Source of the DNA: JBAZWV01 sp964393325
Lineage (GTDB): Bacteria; Patescibacteriota; Patescibacteriia; 2-12-FULL-60-25
Direction: 5' to 3'
Assembly (NCBI GenBank): GCA_964393325.1
Contig: CAYMTE010000001.1
Coordinates: 1-64,000 of the forward strand
Length of the DNA: 64,000 bases
A program made the translations under genes and the position numbers. Shown here one piece after another: positions 7,407 to 15,905 of the stretch. Each line of letters starts with the position of its first letter. Within the stretch, counting starts at the first letter, position 1. The notes under the pieces were generated by a model. It made no database searches. It was not told the origin of the DNA and worked only from the letters and a program-made list of their open reading frames with translations.

Positions 7407-8984
7407 ATGGAACGCATAAAACCGGTTGTATTGATCATTATCGACGGGTTCGGGATTGCTCCTGGAACCGAGGGGAACGCTGTTCGAGCAGCCAAGATGC
7501 CGGTTTTGCAGAAACTGATCGAATCATATCCCGCGATGACGCTCCGAGCTTCGGCTGAAGCCGTGGGTTTGGCATGGGGAGAGATGGGGAACTCGGAGGT
7601 CGGTCACGTGACAATCGGGGCAGGTCGCATTTTTTTTCAGAGTTATCCGCGCATCTCCATGTCGATCGAGAACGGAGAGTTTTTTGAAAACCAGGCGCTC
7701 GTCGGTGCGATCGAACACGCAAAGAAAACGGGTGGCACGCTCCATCTCATGGGGCTCGTTTCACCTGGAGCGGTGCACGCGTCTGACGAGCATCTGTATG
7801 CGCTCTTGCAGTTGTGTAAAAAGAAAAAATTTGATCGCGTTGCCGTGCATGCGTTTTTGGATGGACGCGACACGATTTTTAATAGCGGGTTGGGCTTCAT
7901 CGAAGCGCTCGAGCGCAAGATGGCGGAACTCAAGGTCGGACGCATCGCCACGCTTGCCGGTCGGTACTATGCGATGGATCGCGATAATCGATGGGATCGT
8001 ATCCAAAAAGCGTATGACGCGATGACTCGCGGCGTTGCGGATGTGACGGCGACGTCCGCGACGCAGGCGATGCAGGATTCGTATGCCCGGTCTATTTTTG
8101 ATGAAGAGTTTGTTCCCACGGTGATTACGAAGAATGGAAAACCAGTGGCGACGATTCAGGATCATGATGCGTGTATCTTTTTTAACTTCCGCCCGGATCG
8201 CGGTCGTGAACTCACGAAGGCATTCGTGCTTCCGAGCTTCGATAAATTTGCGCGGACACCGATTGCGGATTTGTGGTTCACGACGTTTACCGAATACGAA
8301 AAAGATCTTCCGGTACAGATCGCGTATCCGCCGCAGATCATTGATACGTGTCTTGCACGCGTGATCTCCGACGCGGGTCTTCGGCAGCTTCATATCGCCG
8401 AAACCGAAAAGTACGCGCACGTGACGTTCTTTTTGAATGGGATGAATGAAGCGGAATATCCGGGAGAAGATCGCGTAATCATCCCATCGCCGCCCGTGTC
8501 GACGTACGATAAGGCGCCGGAGATGTCCGCGCTTCCGATTGCTGAGCGCGTGTCGCAGGAGATCGTGAAAGGGCAGTACGATTTTATCGTGTTGAATTTT
8601 GCGAACCCCGACATGGTCGGTCATACCGGGAATGAGCAGGCGACGATCACGGCGTGTGAGACGGTTGATAAAGCGATCGGCCAGATCGTGGACGCGGCCT
8701 TTAACGTGGGCGGCGCCGTCCTCATCACGGCGGATCACGGAAACGCGGAAGAGGTGAAGAATTTGACCACCGGCGAAATCGACAAAGAACACTCGACGAA
8801 TCCCGTGCCGTTCATTGTTGCGGGAAAGATGTTCGAAGGATTGAAGGCGCCGACGGGAGACGTACTTGGCGGCGACCTCGCGCTCACGCCGCCTGTCGGA
8901 ATGCTTGCGGATGTCGCACCGACGGTGTTGCGACTCATGAATCTTCCTATTCCACCCGACATGACCGGGAGCCCGCTTATGTAG
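7407..8984 (+). CDS. gpmI: 2,3-bisphosphoglycerate-independent phosphoglycerate mutase
   Basis: A 525-aa glycolytic enzyme interconverting 3- and 2-phosphoglycerate in the cytoplasm, of usual family length. The phosphatase-domain metal motif is IIDGFG (Asp13) and the phosphoserine nucleophile is Ser63 in MGNSEVGH. The transferase insert carries HAFLDGRDT and RYYAMDRDNRW, and the second metal site has ITADHGNAEE. The ATG at 7407 was chosen; an upstream TTG (7401) is in frame but has no support. A strong GGAGGGG (7372-7378) instead precedes a 12-codon reading frame at 7381-7419 overlapping the start. The gene is followed by a hairpin shared with the converging gene. Confidence 0.95.
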   Translation: MERIKPVVLIIIDGFGIAPGTEGNAVRAAKMPVLQKLIESYPAMTLRASAEAVGLAWGEMGNSEVGHVTIGAGRIFFQSYPRISMSIENGEFFENQALVGAIEHAKKTGGTLHLMGLVSPGAVHASDEHLYALLQLCKKKKFDRVAVHAFLDGRDTIFNSGLGFIEALERKMAELKVGRIATLAGRYYAMDRDNRWDRIQKAYDAMTRGVADVTATSATQAMQDSYARSIFDEEFVPTVITKNGKPVATIQDHDACIFFNFRPDRGRELTKAFVLPSFDKFARTPIADLWFTTFTEYEKDLPVQIAYPPQIIDTCLARVISDAGLRQLHIAETEKYAHVTFFLNGMNEAEYPGEDRVIIPSPPVSTYDKAPEMSALPIAERVSQEIVKGQYDFIVLNFANPDMVGHTGNEQATITACETVDKAIGQIVDAAFNVGGAVLITADHGNAEEVKNLTTGEIDKEHSTNPVPFIVAGKMFEGLKAPTGDVLGGDLALTPPVGMLADVAPTVLRLMNLPIPPDMTGSPLM

Positions 8985-9003
8985 CGGGGCGTGATATTCA
9001 AAA

Positions 9004-9023
9004 ACATCTCCCGAAGGAGATGT
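9004..9023 (-). terminator. Hairpin between converging genes
   Basis: ACATCTCC-CGAA-GGAGATGT is a perfect 8-bp stem with a tetraloop. On the minus strand it continues into TTTTTGA, fitting the end of the 9030-9614 gene; on plus the T-tract is weak (GTTCTGTT), so it may act both ways. Confidence 0.7.
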
Positions 9024-9029
9024 GTTCTG

Positions 9030-9614
9030 TTATGCGTTCAGGAACGCGCGCATGTGCTCGATGCCTCGCTGAATGGCATTGTCGAAGACGGCGCGATCAA
9101 TCCATTGTTCGTAGTACATGCCGGGCACGGCGCTCTCGCGGAAGTATGTCGCTTCGCTGCACGCGTTGGCGAGGGAGAGCGTCGTTCGTTGCGACGGTTT
9201 TTCGGCAACAAGACGGGTGATCTCGTTGAGCGGTTGCGCGACCCATGCGTCGAATCGTTCGCGATCCATGACGGCAAGCGCGGGATGCGCAGCAAGCGTT
9301 GATGTATATGACGATGCATCCTGATTCGCGAGCCGTGCAAGTCGCGCGGAAAGTGCAACGGCCTGACTGACCGGCGTCCATATATCAAAGTCTCCGGCAA
9401 ACGAGACGTTCTCGGCGAGCCAGCCGCTTATCTCACGAGCTTCCGTATCACGTCCGTTTCCCACGAGGAGCCAGGCGAGCTTCACGGCATCGGACAGCGC
9501 AGACGTCTTGGTTATCGAGAATTTTTTTGCGAGCGAGGTCTTTTGTTTCGCGAGAAGCGGATGCGATTCCGGCGCACTGAGACGCTCCAGAAGTGTTGCG
9601 GGTGTTGAGGGCAT
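9030..9614 (-). CDS. Hypothetical helical protein, 194 aa
   Basis: The product is not recognised. It appears alpha-helical and soluble, with segments such as SDAVKLAWLLVGNGRDTEAR and TLSLANACSEATYFRESAVP and a Tyr-rich end (GMYYEQWIDRAVF). No signal peptide is seen. The start MPSTPATLLERL at 9614 was preferred to the in-frame ATG at 9683 because a -10-like TAGCCT on the minus strand (9627-9622) lies 7 nt upstream, and the longer start would leave 14 nt to nth. It is divergent from nth and converges on gpmI. Confidence 0.65.
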   Translation of the reverse strand: MPSTPATLLERLSAPESHPLLAKQKTSLAKKFSITKTSALSDAVKLAWLLVGNGRDTEAREISGWLAENVSFAGDFDIWTPVSQAVALSARLARLANQDASSYTSTLAAHPALAVMDRERFDAWVAQPLNEITRLVAEKPSQRTTLSLANACSEATYFRESAVPGMYYEQWIDRAVFDNAIQRGIEHMRAFLNA

Positions 9615-9697
9615 ATGCCGTAGGCTAACTGAATGGTCGATGTTTGTCACGTCGTATCTCTGTAGCGAAAACGGCTGCTCCATGCCACACTACGGGC

Positions 9698-10345
9698 ATG
9701 AAACGAGGCTCTGCAGACGCCGTCCGTATCGTGCAAACGCTGGGGAAAATGTATACCGCAAAGGCGGATATGGATCTTGGAAATCCAAAGGATACACTCC
9801 TCGGCGTGTTGCTTTCGGCGCGCACGACCGACAAACAAGTACTTAAGATTTTTCCGGCCTTCACAAAGCGGTTTCCGACCTTTGCCTCGCTTGCCGCGAG
9901 CTCACCGACGGAGATTGGGAGATGGATAAAAACGGTCGGCCTCTATCCATCAAAGGCTCGCGCGATTCACGGGCTTGCGAAGATCATCATGGAAAAGCAT
10001 CACGGGAAGGTGCCAGGAACGATGGAAGAGCTTATCGAATTGCCCGGCGTTGGTCGGAAGACGGCGAACTGCGTGTTGTCGCACGTGTTTGGTATGGACA
10101 CGGTCTGTGTCGATACGCATGTGTTTCGGATTGTGCATCGCGTGGGATGGTCAACGGGAAAAACACCGGAACGCGTTGAGCGAGATATTCAGGCTATTCT
10201 TCCGAAAGCGTTATGGAGTGAGACGAATCGGACATTTGTTCAATTTGGACGAGATGTTTGCAAGCCGGGCGTTCCGCAGTGTTGGCGATGTCCCGTTGCG
10301 GCGTGGTGTGCATATCCGCGGAAGACGCCAAAACCCGCCGCGTAG
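9698..10345 (+). CDS. nth: Endonuclease III (DNA glycosylase/AP lyase)
   Basis: A 215-aa base-excision repair enzyme acting on oxidised pyrimidines and AP sites. The helix-hairpin-helix is LPGVGRKTAN with catalytic Lys121, and the catalytic Asp139 lies in VDTHVFR. The 4Fe-4S ligands follow the C-x6-C-x2-C-x5-C pattern (Cys188, 195, 198, 204). Length matches the family. The start at 9698 has a CACACT box preceded by TGC (9683-9691), 6 nt upstream, and no Shine-Dalgarno. The longer in-frame start at 9644 is not supported by homology. Confidence 0.95.
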   Translation: MKRGSADAVRIVQTLGKMYTAKADMDLGNPKDTLLGVLLSARTTDKQVLKIFPAFTKRFPTFASLAASSPTEIGRWIKTVGLYPSKARAIHGLAKIIMEKHHGKVPGTMEELIELPGVGRKTANCVLSHVFGMDTVCVDTHVFRIVHRVGWSTGKTPERVERDIQAILPKALWSETNRTFVQFGRDVCKPGVPQCWRCPVAAWCAYPRKTPKPAA

Positions 10346-10366
10346 TCCATGCTATTCTATATCCCG

Positions 10367-10930
10367 ATGTCTGAACTTGAGATTGTTTCTCGTGCGCAGT
10401 CGGTGATCCTCGGTTCACCGCTTGCGATTGCTGCCGCGGTGTTTGCGGCGCGGTGGCTTATTCTTGGATTTTTTCCGCTCGCGCTGTTTTGCATTGTTCG
10501 ACGAGGCGCGTCGCGTCACGCGGTGTATGAAGCCGTGTGGGCACTACTCCTAGCACTTATTGTGACAACCGTGATCTCTCATGTCATTGATCGTCCGCGT
10601 CCGTTTGATGCGCCGATGGATGTGCGTGCGCCGATTACGCGTCTTATTCCTCCGCCGTACAATGCGTCATTTCCGTCTGGGCATACCGCGGCGTCCATTG
10701 CGATGGCGGCAGCGTTTGTGTATGTGAATCGACGCGTCGGATTCATCGCGGTGCTCTGCGCGACAAGCGTTGCGCTCGGTCGGTTGTTTGTCGGGGTGCA
10801 TTATCCGTCCGATCTCATCGGCGGACTGGTCGTGGGTCTCGCGGCGTTTTTTACGGTTCGTCTGGTTCATCGGTGGTTGCGAAGTCCCGAGTTGAACCAG
10901 CGCGCAAAGCAGCACATCCATTCCTCATGA
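10367..10930 (+). CDS. PAP2 family membrane phosphatase
   Basis: A 187-aa multi-pass membrane protein with the three PAP2 signature blocks: the RPRPF region (residues 76-80), FPSGHTAAS (102-110, acid-base His) and GRLFVGVHYPSD (138-149, nucleophile His). The usual substrate is undecaprenyl diphosphate or another lipid phosphate, so a role in lipid-carrier recycling for peptidoglycan or surface glycans is inferred. The neighbour mltG overlaps the stop by 4 nt (ATGA), so the two are coupled. The start at 10367 has an extended -10-like TGCTATTCT (10350-10358) 8 nt upstream and no Shine-Dalgarno; an alternative ATG at 10349 overlaps that box. Confidence 0.9.
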   Translation: MSELEIVSRAQSVILGSPLAIAAAVFAARWLILGFFPLALFCIVRRGASRHAVYEAVWALLLALIVTTVISHVIDRPRPFDAPMDVRAPITRLIPPPYNASFPSGHTAASIAMAAAFVYVNRRVGFIAVLCATSVALGRLFVGVHYPSDLIGGLVVGLAAFFTVRLVHRWLRSPELNQRAKQHIHSS

Positions 10931-11886
10931 AATATCTTCTTGCGTTTTTTGGCGTCTGCGTCGTCATTTTTGGGATCATCGCCTTGCTGTTCATCCCTGC
11001 TGCATGGCGAGCTGTTCCTGCGGCACACGCACCGGTCATCCGTATTGACATTCCGGAAGGAGCAGGTGCCAACGACGTGGCGCGTATCCTCGTTGAACGG
11101 AAGTTGCTTTCAACGACGGTGGGGTATCGACTCTATGCCTCTTTGAATCGCATGGCGCGTCGTCCTCGACCCGGCGTGTATGATCTTCCGTTCGGTATGA
11201 GCTATCGCGCGATTGCGGTATTGCTTGCGACGGGTCCTGCACGTGAAGAAACGACGGTGCGCGTGCTTGAAGGATGGACGATCGAAGATATTCGAGAGGC
11301 GTTATTGAATAGCGGTGTGACATCGACGCTGAGTGACTTTGTGGATGCATCCGGAACGTCGTATGAAGGATATCTGTTTCCCGATACATATCGCGTATGG
11401 AAGGATCAGTTGCCGCAGAGTTTGATTAAAAAACAACGGGAAGAATTCGCGACGAAGACTGAAGGATTTGCGTCAGAGGCTGCCGCCCAGGGGAGAAGTC
11501 TTCGTGATGTTGTCATTCTCGCATCGATCGTCGAGAAGGAGGCGCGGCATGACGAGGATCGGCCAATTATCGCAGGAATATTTTTGAATCGAATGCGGAA
11601 TGGCATGCGGCTGCAATCAGATGCGACATTGAATTACATCCTCTCAAGTGGTCGTTCGCGGCTGACGGCCGAAGATTTGAAGAATCCATCGCCTTATAAC
11701 ACGTATCTGCATGATGGCCTGCCGCCGGGCCCCATTTCAAATCCGGGCCTCGCATCGTTGAACGCCGCACTTCATCCGGCGAAAACGGATTATTATTTCT
11801 TCCTGACGGATGCAGAAGGAAAGACGTATTACGCACGAACGCTTGAGGAACATATCAAGAATCGATATCGGGCGTACGGGGAGTAG
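10927..11886 (+). CDS. mltG: Endolytic murein transglycosylase
   Basis: A 319-aa single-pass membrane enzyme that cuts nascent glycan strands and so ends peptidoglycan synthesis. The N-terminal helix is residues 3-26. A LysM-like region (IRIDIPEGAGANDVARIL) precedes the YceG domain with YEGYLFPDTY and catalytic Glu203 in ASIVEKEA. The family motif LQSDATLNYIL and the end SPYNTY, GLPPGPISNPG are conserved. Translation is probably coupled to the PAP2 gene by the ATGA overlap. Length is usual. Confidence 0.95.
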   Translation: MKYLLAFFGVCVVIFGIIALLFIPAAWRAVPAAHAPVIRIDIPEGAGANDVARILVERKLLSTTVGYRLYASLNRMARRPRPGVYDLPFGMSYRAIAVLLATGPAREETTVRVLEGWTIEDIREALLNSGVTSTLSDFVDASGTSYEGYLFPDTYRVWKDQLPQSLIKKQREEFATKTEGFASEAAAQGRSLRDVVILASIVEKEARHDEDRPIIAGIFLNRMRNGMRLQSDATLNYILSSGRSRLTAEDLKNPSPYNTYLHDGLPPGPISNPGLASLNAALHPAKTDYYFFLTDAEGKTYYARTLEEHIKNRYRAYGE

Positions 11887-11904
11887 GTGAATTGTCAACT
11901 ACTC

Positions 11905-11933
11905 TTGACAAAATGGCCATTTTCTGGTTAAAT
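11905..11933 (+). promoter_or_regulatory. Sigma70-type promoter for the 11998 gene
   Basis: TTGACA (11905-11910) and TTAAAT (11928-11933) are 17 nt apart. A TGTCAA lies 7 nt upstream of the -35 on the other strand. The leader contains a CTCGAA/TTCGAG hairpin (11941-11946/11958-11963), and AAAGGAG (11986-11992) is a strong ribosome site. Confidence 0.75.
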
Positions 11934-11997
11934 AGCGTTCCTCGAAGAAGTGGGTTTTTCGAGGATTTTCACAACAGTTTATAGCAAAGGAGTTGCA

Positions 11998-12627
11998 ATG
12001 GCCAAGAAGTGTAGCCGGCGCCAGCGAAGAGCGGCGAAGGCGAAGTATCTCGCTTCTCTCGTGCTCGTAGCCGCCACGGTGGCGCCTGCGGGAGCCCCTG
12101 CGGCCGCTGCGGAACCGATCGTCCAGGATGTGCCGGCGATCGTTCAGGGGCACGCGATGCAGGAGCCGGTCGACACCGAATTGATCGCGGAACCGGTCGT
12201 GGAAGACTCGGCCGAGTCAGAGGTCGATCTCCCGCTTGTCGAGTCCGTGATCGATGCCATCCCGCCGGAGCGTCTTGATCGGGATCGAAGGCTCGATCTG
12301 GCGATGCGTCGGTGTCTCGACATGCATCTCGTGCATCTTGAGAGCATCATGAGCGTGATGTATTACGTCACGTTCGGCGACTTCCTCCGTCATGCGTGTT
12401 GGAACATCGCCGCGCTGGATCAGTTTCGTTTTCTGCAAGGGCGTACTCTCTGGTTTTGGTCTTCAAGATCAGGATGTGTCGCCACGCAGTATGGCGAGGA
12501 CGTCTGGCAGTTGTTCCGCTATCGCGTCCGGCGCGAGGGCGCGCATCGGCGAGTTGTGACTGGAAGTATCTTGAGAGATCGGCCGGTCCGCCGGCTGCTG
12601 CTCCGCCCGACGCAGCAAATTTCGTAG
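11998..12627 (+). CDS. Hypothetical exported protein, 209 aa
   Basis: The product is not recognised. A very basic start (MAKKCSRRQRRAAKAKYL) is followed by an Ala-rich hydrophobic stretch ending APAAAAEP, which looks like a signal peptide or anchor. Residues 40-80 are acidic and Pro/Val-rich, and the rest is globular with three or four Cys. The final 40 residues are unusually Arg-rich (REGAHRRVVTGSILRDRPVR), so a frameshift late in the gene is possible; a minus-strand frame at 12705-12469 also looks protein-like there. The start is firm (AAAGGAG, 5 nt spacing), the promoter is clear, and a terminator lies about 20 nt after the stop. Confidence 0.65.
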   Translation: MAKKCSRRQRRAAKAKYLASLVLVAATVAPAGAPAAAAEPIVQDVPAIVQGHAMQEPVDTELIAEPVVEDSAESEVDLPLVESVIDAIPPERLDRDRRLDLAMRRCLDMHLVHLESIMSVMYYVTFGDFLRHACWNIAALDQFRFLQGRTLWFWSSRSGCVATQYGEDVWQLFRYRVRREGAHRRVVTGSILRDRPVRRLLLRPTQQIS

Positions 12628-12647
12628 CTCATTCTCGGAGGACTCGA

Positions 12648-12683
12648 CCCCGCATTGTCGCAAGACGGTGCGGGGTTTTGTCT
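12648..12683 (+). terminator. Terminator after the 11998 gene
   Basis: CCCCGCA (12648-12654) pairs with TGCGGGG (12669-12675), followed by TTTTGTCTTTT. It ends 20 nt before the helicase start. Confidence 0.75.
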
Positions 12684-12703
12684 TTTCATGTACCCTTTCG
12701 GCC

Positions 12704-14842
12704 ATGCCAACGTTTGTGCTCCAGGGATCGGGGAAAGCCGCATCGCATCGGATTGATTATGCGGCAGAATTGAATCAGGAGCAGCTCGATGTTGTACTTC
12801 ACGGCGACGGACCGTGTCTCGTGCTTGCCGGTGCTGGATCTGGAAAAACACGGACCGTGACGTATCGCGTTGCGTATCTGCTGGAACAGGGTGTTGATCC
12901 GTCGTCGATTCTTCTTCTCACGTTCACCAACAAGGCGTCACGAGAAATGTTGGAGCGCGTCGCGCGGTTGTTGGGGGAAGACGCGCGTGGTTTGTGGGGC
13001 GGGACGTTTCACTCGGTGGCGAATCGATTGCTTCGGATGAATGCGCGTCTCGCGGGGTATGCGAACGGATTTTCGATTCTTGATCAAGAGGATTCACGCG
13101 CGCTGGTGAAGGCAGTGATGAAGGAATTGCGCATCGACCCGAAAGCGCGTCGGTTTCCGTCGCCAGCGGTTGTGCAGGATCTCATTTCGTACAGTCGCAA
13201 TACCCAATCGTCCATTCGTGATGCGCTGGAGATGAAGCATCCGAATTTCGAACCGCTCGCGTCTGAGATCGAAGAGATTGCGCGGTTGTACGATGCGCGA
13301 AAGAAGGCGGCGCAGAGCATGGACTTTGACGATTTGCTCTTGAACTGGCTTACGTTGATAGAGGATCCTGGGATTGGTGACGCAATAAGCCGTCGGTTTC
13401 AATACATTTTAGTAGATGAGTATCAGGATACGAATGCGCTTCAAGCGCGGATTGTTCGCGGACTGGCACGTGTCCATCGGAATGTTCTCGTTGTGGGTGA
13501 TGATGCGCAATCGATCTATGCGTTCCGCGGTGCGGACGTGAAAAACATTTTGCAGTTTCCGGATCAATGGGAAGGCGCGCGCATTTTTAAGCTTCTCACG
13601 AACTACCGTTCCGTGCCGGAGATTCTCGATCTCGCGAACGATTCGCTTTCGCATAACATTGGCCAATTCGAAAAAGATCTCGTGGGGGTCAAAGCGCGCG
13701 GAAAGAAACCGCTCCTCGTCCCGTGCGCGTCGGCAAAGCAGGAAGCACAGTACATCGCGGAGCACATTTTAATGTTGCGTCACGAGGGCGTTGCGTTAGA
13801 CAATATCGCCGTGCTGTTCCGTTCGTCCGCGCATTCACAATCGGTGGAATTCGAACTCGTGAAGCGCGACATTCCGTATGAGTACCGCGGAGGCATGAAA
13901 TTTTTTGGACGCGCACATATCAAGGACGTGCTTGCGCATCTGCGTATCATTCAGAATCCGCACGATGAGCCGGCATGGTTGCGCGTGCTTGCGATGCAGC
14001 AAGGGATCGGTGCAACCACGGCGTCTGCGCTCGCCGGGCAGGCGCATGCGTTTCCGGACGCCGAACAGATCGTGCGTACCGACATGACGGTGTCATTGCC
14101 GTCGCGTGCGCGAGAAGGATGGAAGGCGCTCGTAGAAACGATGAGTGCGATGTTGCTCCATCTGGGTGATCCGGGTGCGATGGTACGTGCAATCGTCGAG
14201 TCTCCCTATCGGGAGTACCTGGAGCGGGAATATCCGGATTACAAGGATCGCATTGAGGATTTGGAGCAGCTTGAGCTCTTTGCGCATGGATATCGTGACC
14301 TTGAAACATTTCTTAGCGATATTTCGTTGTATGACGACGCGGCGGCGGGACAGAATGCGTCATCTGGAGGAGGGGAGCGGATGGTGCTTTCGACGATTCA
14401 TCAAGCGAAGGGGCTTGAATGGGATACGGTGTTTGTTATTCATGTAGCAGATCAGGCGTTCCCGAGCGCGCGTGCCATGGAAGAAGATGGGCTCGAAGAA
14501 GAGCGTCGTCTGTTTTATGTCGCGGTCACGCGGGCGCGGAACCGATTATTTCTGACGTATCCGATGACGCTGGGATATGAGAGTTTGAGCTTCTGTCGTC
14601 CATCGCTTTTCCTGGAGGAACTCTCGCCTCGGCTGATGGAACGATTGGATATTCGCGCGTCAGGAGCCGGATCGCCTCGCATGCGTCCGACCGGCGATGC
14701 GTGGAGTTTTGATGAACCATTTTCAGATGAAGACGACGTGATTTCTATTCGTCGCGACGGGGAACGGTCGCGAGAGCAGCCGCGGAGCGCGACGGTATGG
14801 AAGTCGTCTGCGACGCGCGGATCTTCCGGACAGGGCGCTTGA
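12704..14842 (+). CDS. UvrD/PcrA-like superfamily 1 DNA helicase
   Basis: A 712-aa ATP-dependent 3'-5' helicase of the UvrD/Rep family, acting in repair and replication restart. It shows motif I AGAGSGKTRT, motif Ia LTFTNKASREM, motif II VDEYQDTN, motif III VVGDDAQSIYAFRGAD, motif IV LLTNYRSV, motif V STIHQAKGLEWD and motif VI FYVAVTRARNRL. The C-terminal tail (about 640-712) is Ser/Arg-rich and probably disordered. The ATG at 12704 has a -10-like TACCCT 7 nt upstream and no Shine-Dalgarno. Whether it is best called UvrD, PcrA or Rep cannot be decided here. Confidence 0.93.
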   Translation: MPTFVLQGSGKAASHRIDYAAELNQEQLDVVLHGDGPCLVLAGAGSGKTRTVTYRVAYLLEQGVDPSSILLLTFTNKASREMLERVARLLGEDARGLWGGTFHSVANRLLRMNARLAGYANGFSILDQEDSRALVKAVMKELRIDPKARRFPSPAVVQDLISYSRNTQSSIRDALEMKHPNFEPLASEIEEIARLYDARKKAAQSMDFDDLLLNWLTLIEDPGIGDAISRRFQYILVDEYQDTNALQARIVRGLARVHRNVLVVGDDAQSIYAFRGADVKNILQFPDQWEGARIFKLLTNYRSVPEILDLANDSLSHNIGQFEKDLVGVKARGKKPLLVPCASAKQEAQYIAEHILMLRHEGVALDNIAVLFRSSAHSQSVEFELVKRDIPYEYRGGMKFFGRAHIKDVLAHLRIIQNPHDEPAWLRVLAMQQGIGATTASALAGQAHAFPDAEQIVRTDMTVSLPSRAREGWKALVETMSAMLLHLGDPGAMVRAIVESPYREYLEREYPDYKDRIEDLEQLELFAHGYRDLETFLSDISLYDDAAAGQNASSGGGERMVLSTIHQAKGLEWDTVFVIHVADQAFPSARAMEEDGLEEERRLFYVAVTRARNRLFLTYPMTLGYESLSFCRPSLFLEELSPRLMERLDIRASGAGSPRMRPTGDAWSFDEPFSDEDDVISIRRDGERSREQPRSATVWKSSATRGSSGQGA

Positions 14843-14874
14843 TCGTACGGTCATAGTGCGCTACCGTCTCGGCC

Positions 14875-15864
14875 ATGCGCCTCATCTCTCGAAGGCTTCC
14901 TGGTCATCCGGACGAGATCTGCGATCTTGTTGCCGAAACGATCGTTGATGAATATGAGCGTCGCGATCCTGCCTCGCGTATTCGCGTGTCGGTGCACGGC
15001 GGTCGCGGTGTGATGTTTGTGTCTGGGGATACGCTGTCTCAAGCGGATTTTGACGTGTCCGCGCTTGTTCGACGGACGATTGGTTCATTTGGCGTGACGG
15101 ATGATATTGAGCCGTTCATTTCTCTTGAGCCGGTTGGATCCGGTCGCGTCGGCGCGTTTCGTCTTCCGAACGAGGTTCCGGTTACCGTGACCGGATACGC
15201 AACGTCTGAGACGGAATTGTTCGTGCCAACCTATGTGGCACGCGCGGCGCGCGTTGAAGCCGCGTTGAAGCGGCTCCGTGAAGAGGATCCGCAGGCGTTT
15301 TGGCTCGGCCCGGATGCGGAAGTTACAGCACTTGCATTGCCGGATGGAACGATACGTATTTCGCTTCGTGTCGAACATGGAACGGAGCCATTAGATCGCG
15401 TACGGACGTTTCTCGCTGAGCGTCTCGCGTCGGCGCTGGAAGGTGCGGCATTGGATGTGAATCCGTCGGGACCATGCGACACGCGTGGTCTCGCGGCAGC
15501 ATCCGGTGCATCGGGTCGAATGCGGATGTTATACGGGTCCGCGTTGCCGGCATCCGTCGTGGGCATCGGATCAGATACGGGATCGGCAGAAAAAGCGGGA
15601 ACATGGCTTGCGCGCGCGGCGGCAATCCGTGCCGTGCGAGCTGGCGCGAACGCTGCACTTGTTGAAGCGACGTATCTTCCTGGAGAAATGAAGCCCGCGC
15701 AGTTTCGTATTCGAGATGAGCGCGGTCGAGATGTTTCGTCCGCCGTACCTATCGACGAACTCTCTTTGGAACGGGTGCGGACCGAATGGGCGCGACCAAC
15801 AATAAACGTTGATGCCTGTGCGCGTGGGATCGTGACGGACCCCTCACTCCCGTGGAATGCGTAG
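14875..15864 (+). CDS. Degenerate S-adenosylmethionine synthetase-like protein
   Basis: A 329-aa protein with the MetK three-domain outline but altered active site. N-terminal GHPDEICDLVAETIVDEY matches the family GHPDKICDQ block, keeping His11 and Asp13 but with Glu14 for Lys. MFVSGDTLSQADFD and GYATSETELFVP match MFVGGE-type and GYATNET blocks, and VNPSG matches INPTG. The ATP-site GPxGDxGLTGRK block is replaced by RGLAAASGASGRM, and the SGKDPxKVDRSAAY block by GIGSDTGSAEKAGTW, so the expected catalytic Lys residues are missing. It is also about 50 aa short. It may be a non-catalytic paralogue or a divergent enzyme of CPR lineages. A -10-like TACCGT lies 7 nt upstream. Confidence 0.75.
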   Translation: MRLISRRLPGHPDEICDLVAETIVDEYERRDPASRIRVSVHGGRGVMFVSGDTLSQADFDVSALVRRTIGSFGVTDDIEPFISLEPVGSGRVGAFRLPNEVPVTVTGYATSETELFVPTYVARAARVEAALKRLREEDPQAFWLGPDAEVTALALPDGTIRISLRVEHGTEPLDRVRTFLAERLASALEGAALDVNPSGPCDTRGLAAASGASGRMRMLYGSALPASVVGIGSDTGSAEKAGTWLARAAAIRAVRAGANAALVEATYLPGEMKPAQFRIRDERGRDVSSAVPIDELSLERVRTEWARPTINVDACARGIVTDPSLPWNA

Positions 15865-15905
15865 GTCTTGCTTCATGAGAGCTGAGGGGTGATAATTCGC
15901 CCACT

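Noticed and set aside
12469..12705. 78-codon minus-strand frame overlapping the end of the 11998 gene
   Set aside because: It looks protein-like, but the plus-strand promoter, ribosome site and terminator fit the 11998 gene, and the plus-strand terminator would lie at the start of this frame.
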